This document shows, piece after piece, positions 1 through 5,144 of a DNA stretch of 6,993 nucleotides (position 1 is its first letter; each line of letters begins with the position of its first letter). The stretch is from assembly GCA_002729015.1 (NCBI GenBank), contig PBVO01000014.1, positions 1-6,993 of the forward strand. Direction: 5' to 3'. The translations under genes and the position numbers were made by a program. The DNA is from Candidatus Poribacteria bacterium. Its GTDB lineage: Bacteria; Poribacteria; WGA-4E; UBA9662. Below the pieces are notes generated by a model. The model was not told where the DNA came from and searched no databases. It saw nothing but the letters and a program-made list of their open reading frames with translations.

Positions 1-317
1 ATTGCTGTTGAGCCATCATGTGCAGCCGTACAAATATAAATATAGTTGGTGTCCCAAGCTATCATCCCAGCCACATCCCCGGCGGCACCTGTGCTGCTGC
101 TTGGTGTGGCCTGTTTCATGGCAACTTGTCTAAATGCACCATCTGAAGAAACTACGGGATAGTTCTTCTCATCGTCCCACAGAAAAATACCGTTATCGGA
201 GGGAACATCACCAGATGATTTAAAAAACAATTTACCTAAGTTTCGGCTTAGAAACAGATTTATTTCTCTGCCCCACTGTCTAATGTCTGTGCCTATAACT
301 GGAGGTGTGACTGGCAT
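1..317 (-). CDS. Small phage tail-associated protein, 3'-truncated by the window edge
   Basis: The frame opens at an ATG at 317-315 and stays open to the left edge, giving 105 visible residues. The start shares one base with the preceding stop (TAATG), so translation is probably coupled. A G-rich stretch (GGGGG, minus strand 331-327) lies 9 nt upstream as a possible ribosome binding site. The protein begins MPVTPPVIGTDIRQWGREIN and continues with an LFLSRNLGKLFFK segment, a GIFLWDDEKNYPVV segment around residues 46-59, and a late GDVAGMIAWDTNYIYICTA segment. I recognise this as a conserved small protein of marine phages, usually unannotated. The late segment resembles a module in phage fibre proteins that usually ends shortly after an 'IWKR'-like motif, so probably only a few residues are missing. 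It follows the nozzle-like gene, which suggests a virion or tail role. Function is unknown. Confidence 0.75.
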   Translation of the reverse strand, partial: MPVTPPVIGTDIRQWGREINLFLSRNLGKLFFKSSGDVPSDNGIFLWDDEKNYPVVSSDGAFRQVAMKQATPSSSTGAAGDVAGMIAWDTNYIYICTAAHDGSTA

Positions 318-2146
318 TAACGTCTACCCCCGGCTTTTGTTTCTAATCGCATTGTCCCTACACGCCAATTAGCTGCTTGATCGCCCTCAACGCGCATTCT
401 CATTTGCCTACCAGTAAAACGCAATGCAGTAGGGTTGCTTGGATTAAAAGGTCCATGAGTTGTTTCGGTATCGTTAGGATAAAATCTTGTTTTAAATTTT
501 AAATCAACGTCACCTTGAGTTTTTTCATCAGGTATCACTTCAATTACTTTTGCAACAGCATCACCGTTTCCAATCGAAATTGGTCCAGTTTCGCAAAAAA
601 TAGAACCGTTATCATAATTTAAGCCTTGCTCATGGTTAAAAACCATTACTGGCTCTAGTACGTTTATAGTTCCTCCCATTCCTGAGTGATTTGCACAATA
701 ATAATAAAGCGTAGAAGGTGTGCTGTCTGTGACGGTTATCTCGACATAGCTCCCGGCAGATCCCGGCGATCCTGTTGAAACGACGTTTGTATTATACGCA
801 GAGCCGCCGCCATGTGTGCCGTTTGCAGTTGTGGAAAAATTAAAGGGGTGGTTAATATTTGTATTGTTTGATTGGTCGAAGCGATATGTATTTCCCTTCC
901 TAAATGTAAGAGTAGGAGCCGCTCCAGAGTGGTCTGATATAAAATATTTATTACCTCCACCACTTGCCGCAACCGTAACATTATAAGTTATATTCTCACT
1001 ATATTCTCCACTTAAAACTGGCGTTCTAAATACACCCCTAGAAACCCCTCCTGTTCTTGATAAATTTCCTATCAGCCAGTGATTTTCTAATAAATCAATT
1101 GCAACGTATCTGTCTATTTCTAGACTGCCGGACGAAGGATAAAACCACCAAACCTCGTTAAATTCTGTATTACTCCACCCCCAAATTTTAGATTGTTGAT
1201 TTACGTTAAGATCGTCAAAAACGTAGTCATGTACTTCACAAGGCAATTCTCTAACGGTGTTACCATCGAACGCGAAAAAGCCCTTCTGCCCCATCCAAAA
1301 TGCACCCATGTCAGTATCTACCGCTGACATTCTGGAAACAGCCCCGCAAGAAGTTCCCACCCTTGATGCAGAGTAAACATACGGTGGCCCCAAATATCGC
1401 ATTGCAAAACAGTCTGTATCTGTGATGACTAGTGTCTGACCTCTAGTTTTTAATCCTTGCATAATTTGACCAGTTGTTTGCAGTGTTATGTCACCCGCTT
1501 CATTTGTTGCGGAGGGAGTCCAAGTCGTGTTTGCCTCTTTATCGCACCACTGCACTTTTCTGGGATCCCCACCCGCGCCAAGTAAAAATATAAATCTTTC
1601 TTCTGTAACAACTAAACCTAGATTGTTGAGCGGCGCATTTGCAACAGGCGCTGCAACCGCAGATGAGCCAAGTTGCCACTCAACCAGTGTGCCAGTATCA
1701 TAATGAACACCTACTAAATATTGACCAAAATTATCTAATTGCCATGTTGTCGCTTCTGAATAAGTACCAGTGGAAGGCCTTTGCGTACCAAAATAACCAG
1801 TTCCGTAAAACCCACCACCAAAACCTAAATTAAGCCCTGCATCCTCACGACCAGTTGTCATTGAAGTTGGTGTAATATCGTAGGTTGTGCCAGAACCTAC
1901 CATTGCCGTAAGTTCGTTATGGCTTCCTGCTGCAAAGTAGGCCGTTCCGTTTAAACTTTCCCATGCGTGAGCGCCTCTCACCGGGTTTGTGCAAAATCCA
2001 GATTTGAAATTTTGCCAACCACCAATGGGGCGCAAAGATCCATCACGCCATCTTACTAAACTTCCGTCGCGCCATCTGTTTGACGCATCAAGATCTGTGC
2101 CGTTTCTATAAAAACCCGCTTTTAAATCTAATGGTACTAATGCCAT
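317..2146 (-). CDS. Large tail protein, nozzle / packaged-DNA-stabilisation type, with cupredoxin-like insert
   Basis: This gene encodes 609 residues from the ATG at 2146. The reading frame extends to a GTG at 2191, but that start lies inside the upstream gene; the ATG falls just after the upstream TAA and gives the family-like N-terminus MALVPLDLKAGFYRNGT. The weak ribosome binding site (GGAAA, 2155-2151) suggests coupling. Residues 1-380 are rich in Gly, Trp and short beta-strand-like segments (RWRDGSL twice at 25-38; FWMGQKGFFAFDG at 283-295), consistent with a propeller-like tail body. The C-terminus (about 500-609) is typical of the marine-phage family: ETGPISIGNG, KFKTRFYPNDTETTHGPF, RFTGRQMRMRVEG and a final MRLETKAGGRR. 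By layout and position downstream of an adaptor I infer a tail nozzle or hub protein, analogous to P22 gp10 or T7 gp12, closing the DNA exit channel. Strict homology to either is unproven. A domain of about 110 residues is inserted at 387-497. Confidence 0.72.
   Translation of the reverse strand: MALVPLDLKAGFYRNGTDLDASNRWRDGSLVRWRDGSLRPIGGWQNFKSGFCTNPVRGAHAWESLNGTAYFAAGSHNELTAMVGSGTTYDITPTSMTTGREDAGLNLGFGGGFYGTGYFGTQRPSTGTYSEATTWQLDNFGQYLVGVHYDTGTLVEWQLGSSAVAAPVANAPLNNLGLVVTEERFIFLLGAGGDPRKVQWCDKEANTTWTPSATNEAGDITLQTTGQIMQGLKTRGQTLVITDTDCFAMRYLGPPYVYSASRVGTSCGAVSRMSAVDTDMGAFWMGQKGFFAFDGNTVRELPCEVHDYVFDDLNVNQQSKIWGWSNTEFNEVWWFYPSSGSLEIDRYVAIDLLENHWLIGNLSRTGGVSRGVFRTPVLSGEYSENITYNVTVAASGGGNKYFISDHSGAAPTLTFRKGNTYRFDQSNNTNINHPFNFSTTANGTHGGGSAYNTNVVSTGSPGSAGSYVEITVTDSTPSTLYYYCANHSGMGGTINVLEPVMVFNHEQGLNYDNGSIFCETGPISIGNGDAVAKVIEVIPDEKTQGDVDLKFKTRFYPNDTETTHGPFNPSNPTALRFTGRQMRMRVEGDQAANWRVGTMRLETKAGGRR
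656..988 (-). other. Cupredoxin-like inserted domain inside the nozzle-like tail protein
   Basis: This region encodes residues 387-497 of the 609-residue protein. It begins with YNVTVAASGGG, contains TLTFRKGNTYRFDQSNN (413-429), NHPFNFSTT (432-440), a Gly/Ser-rich loop, and ends YYYCANHSGMGGTINV (481-496). The arrangement resembles plastocyanin-type cupredoxins, with a first His in an N-H-P context (H433) and a late Cys-x2-His-x2-Met cluster (C484, H487, M490). These could supply the Cys, two His and Met ligands of a type-1 copper site. The Met is closer to the His than in plastocyanin (Cys-x2-His-x4-Met). The flanking text (GVFRTPVLSG before, VMVFNHEQGLNYDNG after) reads as the continuous family sequence once the domain is removed, supporting insertion. 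Similar domains occur in other marine phage structural proteins as I recall. Copper binding is an inference. Confidence 0.68.
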
Positions 2147-2147
2147 A

Positions 2148-2987
2148 TTATTTCCACGATGCTGTGCATAAATTAACCGGCATACCGCCACCTACTCCAC
2201 CAAGTCCAACACCAGTAGTGTTTTGAACATAATTTACATTACCTGATGGTGTTCCTTCGTCTTTCCAAGAAAAGTGAGCCGTTGCGCTTTCTAAATGAAT
2301 TTGTTGCACTGCGTCAGCATTTGTAACTGTTGTGGCGGTCGCACTGTTTCCATCTTCTGACATTCCACAACCAATAGTTACGCCGTTGTAATTACTGGCA
2401 ACAGTGATAGTTGCGCTATTGTCTAAATCTGTATTTTTTGCGCTATCTGTTGTGTACGGAGTTGCACTATTATAACCAGTTATTTCGTAAACATCTGCTG
2501 TTGACCTACCGCTACCGCCATTACCAGTTACTTGGACTGAGCCAGATGATGATGTTGTAATATAATAAATTGCTGTTTCTAAAGCCGCACCCCAGACAGG
2601 GCCGGGTCCACCCGCAGTTACGCTCATTGGGTGAGGGTCGTTTTGCCTTACCGCAAGTGTCATATTTGTGCCGCCTAAACTAACATAAGAATTGCCGCTT
2701 CCGGCTAACTGGATACACACAACAACAACTTTCGTTCCAGAACTTAAAGTTACATTTCCAGTTGGAAATCCGTTACCAGTTGTGAGTGTTCTGCCTTTAT
2801 AAACAGCGACAGGGGCAGATGCCGTGACACCATGATAGTCGCTAAACCTATTAATATCACCCGAACCTTTGCCTATTAAATCACGAATAAGAGTGTCGTT
2901 TAAACTTGCTTGCGAACCGCTAGAGCCGCCCGCCTCAACGTGAATTTGGTTTAAACTTATTTGTGAACCGCTACTTGGTAAAGGCAT
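2148..2987 (-). CDS. Tail fibre / adhesin-like virion protein with duplicated N-terminal motif
   Basis: This gene encodes 279 residues. Its ATG at 2987 comes 2 nt after the upstream stop, with GGGA (3001-2998) as a modest ribosome binding site. The N-terminus (residues 1-52) has two copies of a 17-residue unit, SSGSQISLNQIHVEAGG then SSGSQASLNDTLIRDLIG, followed by DINRFSDYHG. This is the common N-terminal signature of many marine phage and cyanophage structural proteins (typically LPSSG...ISLsq...ISLnd...R.L...I..f.G), probably a virion-attachment module. Residues 58-279 are rich in Gly, Ser, Thr and Val, with beta-strand-like stretches (TKVVVVCIQLAG 85-96, AIYYITTSSSGSVQVTG 139-155), suggesting a beta-sandwich domain of lectin-like appearance; no catalytic residues are seen. 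The protein ends GGVGGGMPVNLCTASWK. Position between a fibre gene and the nozzle gene supports a fibre or receptor-binding role. Alternatives are a decoration or baseplate-like protein. Confidence 0.68.
   Translation of the reverse strand: MPLPSSGSQISLNQIHVEAGGSSGSQASLNDTLIRDLIGKGSGDINRFSDYHGVTASAPVAVYKGRTLTTGNGFPTGNVTLSSGTKVVVVCIQLAGSGNSYVSLGGTNMTLAVRQNDPHPMSVTAGGPGPVWGAALETAIYYITTSSSGSVQVTGNGGSGRSTADVYEITGYNSATPYTTDSAKNTDLDNSATITVASNYNGVTIGCGMSEDGNSATATTVTNADAVQQIHLESATAHFSWKDEGTPSGNVNYVQNTTGVGLGGVGGGMPVNLCTASWK
2898..2973 (-). repeat. Two direct copies of a 25-bp repeat, 51 bp apart, at the 5' end of the fibre gene
   Basis: The segments 2898-2922 and 2949-2973 match at 22 of 25 bases when offset by 51 bp, and all three differences are transitions. 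The offset is exactly 17 codons, matching the SSGSQxSLN protein duplication. Both copies begin with the palindrome GTTTAAAC, which here encodes Ser-Leu-Asn on the minus strand. The pattern indicates an in-frame tandem duplication or homogenisation of the virion-attachment motif. Confidence 0.8.
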
Positions 2988-2989
2988 AG

Positions 2990-3511
2990 TTACGCATTCC
3001 CAAAGGCTGTTACGTCATTTTCTGCCGTTAGCGCACCACTTGATGATAACGACAGCCGATTTGTTCCTTGATAGGCAAATTTTAAATCTGACCCAGATTG
3101 CGTAATTGTCCAATCACCTAAATCTACCGTTACGGCTTGGACTTGACCCGATGACCCATAAACAACCGCTTTGCTATTAACTACTGTGTTAGAAACTGAA
3201 CCATCTAGTAAATTTAACTCTGCCGCCGTTGAGGTTATACCATCTAAAGCGTTTAGCTCTGAAGCTGTTGCGGTCACACCGTCTAAAATATTTAATTCTG
3301 CCGCAGTTGAGGTAACACCATCGAGAGCATTCAACTCTGCTGCCGTTGCCGTTACGTCAGTTCCGTTAATTGTTATTTTAGTTAAATTTGGGGCAACAGT
3401 TCCCGATGTGCCGTTTAATGCGTTTTGAACGTCATCAAGCGCTGTATTTATGGTATTTCCCCAAGTTCCCTCCGAACCCCCGACTGTCGGTTTAGTGAGT
3501 GTAATAGCCAT
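2990..3511 (-). CDS. Phage tail fibre protein with TAAELN repeats
   Basis: This gene encodes 173 residues from the ATG at 3511, with a strong ribosome binding site (AGGAGA, 3522-3517). The N-terminus MAITLTKPTVGGSEGTWG, then TINTALDDVQNALNG, is a familiar fibre-attachment start in marine phages. Residues 53-104 are four tandem 13-residue units of the form V-T-x-T-A-A-E-L-N-x-L-D-G, a repeat found in many phage tail fibres, where it probably forms a trimeric shaft. Residues 105-173 carry DLGDWTITQSGSDLKFAYQG and end ALTAENDVTAFGNA. Such endings often precede a peptidase-S74-type chaperone domain or close the protein; here a TAA follows directly and no S74 domain is present. This is therefore a short fibre or a fibre-base segment, with receptor-binding parts perhaps supplied by the next gene. 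Confidence 0.78.
   Translation of the reverse strand: MAITLTKPTVGGSEGTWGNTINTALDDVQNALNGTSGTVAPNLTKITINGTDVTATAAELNALDGVTSTAAELNILDGVTATASELNALDGITSTAAELNLLDGSVSNTVVNSKAVVYGSSGQVQAVTVDLGDWTITQSGSDLKFAYQGTNRLSLSSSGALTAENDVTAFGNA
3200..3355 (-). repeat. Four tandem 39-bp repeats encoding TAAELN units
   Basis: Exactly 156 bp form four in-frame 39-bp units (residues 53-65, 66-78, 79-91 and 92-104 of the fibre). The protein units differ at only a few positions (A/S, A/I/L, V/I), while the DNA units differ at many third-codon positions. This indicates an old duplication held by selection on the protein rather than recent slippage. Confidence 0.88.
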
Positions 3512-3516
3512 TTTAA

Positions 3517-3522
3517 TCTCCT
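3517..3522 (-). promoter_or_regulatory. Strong ribosome binding site for the TAAELN fibre gene
   Basis: The minus strand reads AGGAGA 5 nt before the ATG at 3511. It lies in the 31-nt intergenic gap (3512-3542), the largest in the window, so this gene has its own free-standing initiation region, whereas most neighbours overlap or abut the gene before them. Confidence 0.75.
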
Positions 3523-3542
3523 ATTTATAATAACCTAGCACG

Positions 3543-4166
3543 TTAAGCCGCATCCGTCCATATTGTAGGCGGTACGGTTGGGCTAAACCAACCTCTTGTT
3601 TTAATGTCTGCCGCAAAAGAATAAGTAAATTCACCAGATAGTGGTTGAAACAGCCTTTGAACCGTCATGCCTACTGTTTGCCCTGTGTAGGTAAATGTTC
3701 CAACAGCAAAAGCCTCGCCAACACCTTTAAAAGCATCTTGACCAGTATATGCAAAAGTGCCTGTTTCGGCTGAAATATTCATTTGCTTTGTGAAGTCTAT
3801 ACTTTGACCAGTTAAGCTAAATGACCCATTGTTTGCACCAATTCCGAAGCCAACATCTAAAACAACATTTTGTCCTGTGTAAGCAAATGTCGTTACATCA
3901 ACTACAATTCCAAAACCGTAATCGAGCTCTACGTTTTGCCCAGAATAAGTAAAAGCACCATTATTAACAGATAACGGCCTTTGAGCCGATAAAGTTACAG
4001 CCCTTCCGTCAATCTGAAAAACACCATAAGGAAAAACATCACCAATAAGTAATGCCGCACCACGCATAGATAATGCAAAAGTTCCATGAGTAACTGGCAT
4101 TTGGTAATTAGCATTGGTGCTTGATTGGCCTAATGATGTTGCGGCTATAGGTGCAAAACCTGTCAT
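3543..4166 (-). CDS. Repeat-built phage virion protein (eight F-x-x-x-G-Q units)
   Basis: This gene encodes 207 residues from the ATG at 4166, with AAAGG (4179-4175) 8 nt upstream and 13 nt after the oxygenase stop. The start MTGFAPIAATSLGQSS and the end PTVPPTIWTDAA resemble small marine-phage structural proteins. The body is a regular repeat: phenylalanines at 30, 50, 72, 94, 116, 138, 158 and 180, spaced 20 or 22 residues apart, each followed by a Y/L-S/T-G-Q type turn that is clearest at 72-77 (FTYSGQ), 94-99 (FAYTGQ), 116-121 (FSLTGQ), 138-143 (FAYTGQ) and 158-163 (FTYTGQ). The outer units (30, 50, 180) are degenerate. The periodicity suggests a beta-solenoid or propeller. No signal peptide, membrane segment or catalytic motif is visible. 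Related F-x-x-T-G-Q repeats occur in phage tail genes as I recall. A virion surface or fibre role is inferred from position; function is unknown. Confidence 0.65.
   Translation of the reverse strand: MTGFAPIAATSLGQSSTNANYQMPVTHGTFALSMRGAALLIGDVFPYGVFQIDGRAVTLSAQRPLSVNNGAFTYSGQNVELDYGFGIVVDVTTFAYTGQNVVLDVGFGIGANNGSFSLTGQSIDFTKQMNISAETGTFAYTGQDAFKGVGEAFAVGTFTYTGQTVGMTVQRLFQPLSGEFTYSFAADIKTRGWFSPTVPPTIWTDAA
3618..4085 (-). repeat. Eight protein-level repeats of 20-22 residues
   Basis: The segment encodes about residues 28-183 of the repeat protein. The unit anchor is G-x-F-x-(Y/L)-(S/T)-G-Q, with spacing of 20, 22, 22, 22, 22, 20 and 22 residues between successive phenylalanines. Central units are well conserved and terminal units have lost the G-Q. 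The DNA units are visibly diverged, so this is a protein-level repeat and not a recent tandem array. Confidence 0.75.
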
Positions 4167-4179
4167 AATTTAAACCTTT

Positions 4180-4731
4180 CTATTGCCACTTTGGTCCAAC
4201 AAACCAAGCTACTAAAGACTTTCTAATACCTTTTGTTACTGGGGTCACTGCGTGTTGCAGATAGCTAGGAAATACCAATACTGTGCCTTTTGCTTTTAAC
4301 GCTTCTGCGCTTGGGCTTTCTGTCTCTGAAAATGTAAAATCACCACCTTCGTACTCGCTTGGGTCACTTAGTTGAACCGTTACAGATAGCTTTCTGTCTA
4401 AGCCGTTTGTGTTGTTCCAATCAACATCGTGATGCCAATTATAGTGACCGCCCTCTGACGCATGATACTCAGTAAATTGTATATCAGCTTTTTTGTATAA
4501 ATTGACATGAAAGGCATTCTGATTTGCCCAGTCAACCAAATTAAATAAAACATCTTTTACCCACTCATGGTGAGTAAGCCAACTAACGCGACTAGATCGC
4601 ACACTGTTATCTGCATTATTAAATGTTGAAGCTCTTTGTGTTTCGCCACCAAGTTTAATTATATTTTCAACTAAATCGTCTGACATTGCTTCATCAAATA
4701 GTTGCCAATTTTGCCTAGGTGTCTCCATCAT
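4180..4731 (-). CDS. 2-oxoglutarate/Fe(II)-dependent dioxygenase (prolyl-4-hydroxylase-like)
   Basis: This gene encodes 183 residues. I start it at the ATG at 4731, which overlaps the upstream TGA as ATGA (4731-4728); a longer frame reaches a TTG at 4752, less likely because it lies inside the previous gene, and a second ATG follows at 4728. The fold signature is clear: FTEYHASEGGHYNWHHD holds the HxD iron ligands (H100, D102), the distal His is H160 in FPSYLQHAV, and R170 in GIRKSL is placed to bind the 2-oxoglutarate carboxylate. QLSDPSEYEGGDFTF (120-134) is the usual strand-turn before the second half, and AWFVGP closes the barrel. Family knowledge: such enzymes hydroxylate protein side chains or small molecules using O2 and 2-oxoglutarate, and are common in marine phages with mostly unknown substrates. 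It lies one gene downstream of a collagen-like fibre, so modification of a virion protein is a plausible inference. Confidence 0.88.
   Translation of the reverse strand: MMETPRQNWQLFDEAMSDDLVENIIKLGGETQRASTFNNADNSVRSSRVSWLTHHEWVKDVLFNLVDWANQNAFHVNLYKKADIQFTEYHASEGGHYNWHHDVDWNNTNGLDRKLSVTVQLSDPSEYEGGDFTFSETESPSAEALKAKGTVLVFPSYLQHAVTPVTKGIRKSLVAWFVGPKWQ
4728..4731 (-). promoter_or_regulatory. ATGA start-stop overlap coupling the chaperone-like and oxygenase genes
   Basis: The minus strand reads ATGA across 4731-4728: the ATG of the oxygenase and the TGA of the chaperone-like gene share two bases. No good ribosome binding site lies just upstream, so re-initiation by the terminating ribosome is likely. 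This decides the start in favour of 4731 over the TTG at 4752. Confidence 0.65.
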
Positions 4732-5144
4732 ACATCTGGTTTCGTAGGCCAACTAATTGTTTCTGGAAAACCTGATTGCTCTGGAACATCTAACAATGCC
4801 TGACGATAAGTTGCCCACTCAGCTTGTTTATCGTTTGACATTGCGTCCCAACGTAAAGGGTTTGAAAGAATACTGTCCATTTCTCCCAGTAAAAAAGCAC
4901 GATGCATTCTGGCAACTTCAGCAAGTTGGGCTTCGTTTTGTTCTGCTGTTAAAGGGGTAAAAGGCTCTTTATCGTCACCAATAAGAGTAAGCAGTGCGCT
5001 ATTGTCGATGGTCATATCAGTATCGTGATCATCAAGTGTGTATTCAATCCAACCATAATCAGGGTGGTTTATCTCAACATCTATTCGACTTCCGTCTTCT
5101 GTTAATACTCTTGCGTTACGATATTCAGTAATTGGAATAGACAT
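4728..5144 (-). CDS. Tail assembly chaperone-like protein (PF16778-type C-terminus)
   Basis: This gene encodes 138 residues from an ATG directly after the collagen-fibre TAA (TAAATG), with a ribosome binding site (GAGG, 5157-5154) inside the end of that gene. The C-terminal half (about 85-138) matches the phage tail assembly chaperone pattern I know as PF16778: a helix with LLGEMDSILS, a Trp at 99, QAEWATYRQALLDV (107-120), then GFP and the terminal WPTKP. The N-terminal part has an acidic region with HPDYGWIEYTLDDHDTD (27-43), like the short N-terminal modules that precede this domain in other phage proteins. Proteins of this type are commonly encoded just after a tail fibre gene and are thought to help fibre folding or assembly. 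The direct abutment to the collagen-like fibre supports that partnership. The last four bases overlap the oxygenase start, so the two are probably translationally coupled. Confidence 0.75.
   Translation of the reverse strand: MSIPITEYRNARVLTEDGSRIDVEINHPDYGWIEYTLDDHDTDMTIDNSALLTLIGDDKEPFTPLTAEQNEAQLAEVARMHRAFLLGEMDSILSNPLRWDAMSNDKQAEWATYRQALLDVPEQSGFPETISWPTKPDV

Noticed and set aside
2147..2191. Longer N-terminus for the nozzle-like protein starting at a GTG at 2191
   Set aside because: The extra 15 residues overlap the end of the upstream fibre gene and do not resemble the family start. The ATG at 2146 directly after the upstream stop gives a good family N-terminus.
2898..2956. Two GTTTAAAC palindromes as a possible operator or recombination site
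   Set aside because: Both fall at the same place in a duplicated coding unit and encode the conserved Ser-Leu-Asn; the coding explanation is sufficient.
3171..3428. Plus-strand 85-codon frame with SAAVEVTPS-like repeats
   Set aside because: Antisense shadow of the TAAELN repeats, inheriting their 13-residue period.
3522..3529. TATAAATA on the minus strand in the largest gap, identical to the T4-type late promoter core
   Set aside because: Transcription would begin after the AGGAGA ribosome binding site and only a few bases before the ATG, removing the site. No other copies are evident between neighbouring genes and no T4-like genes are seen, so it is probably a chance AT-rich match.
4732..4752. 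TTG start at 4752 for the oxygenase
   Set aside because: It would overlap the chaperone-like gene by 25 bp. The ATGA start-stop overlap at 4731-4728 is a more usual phage arrangement.
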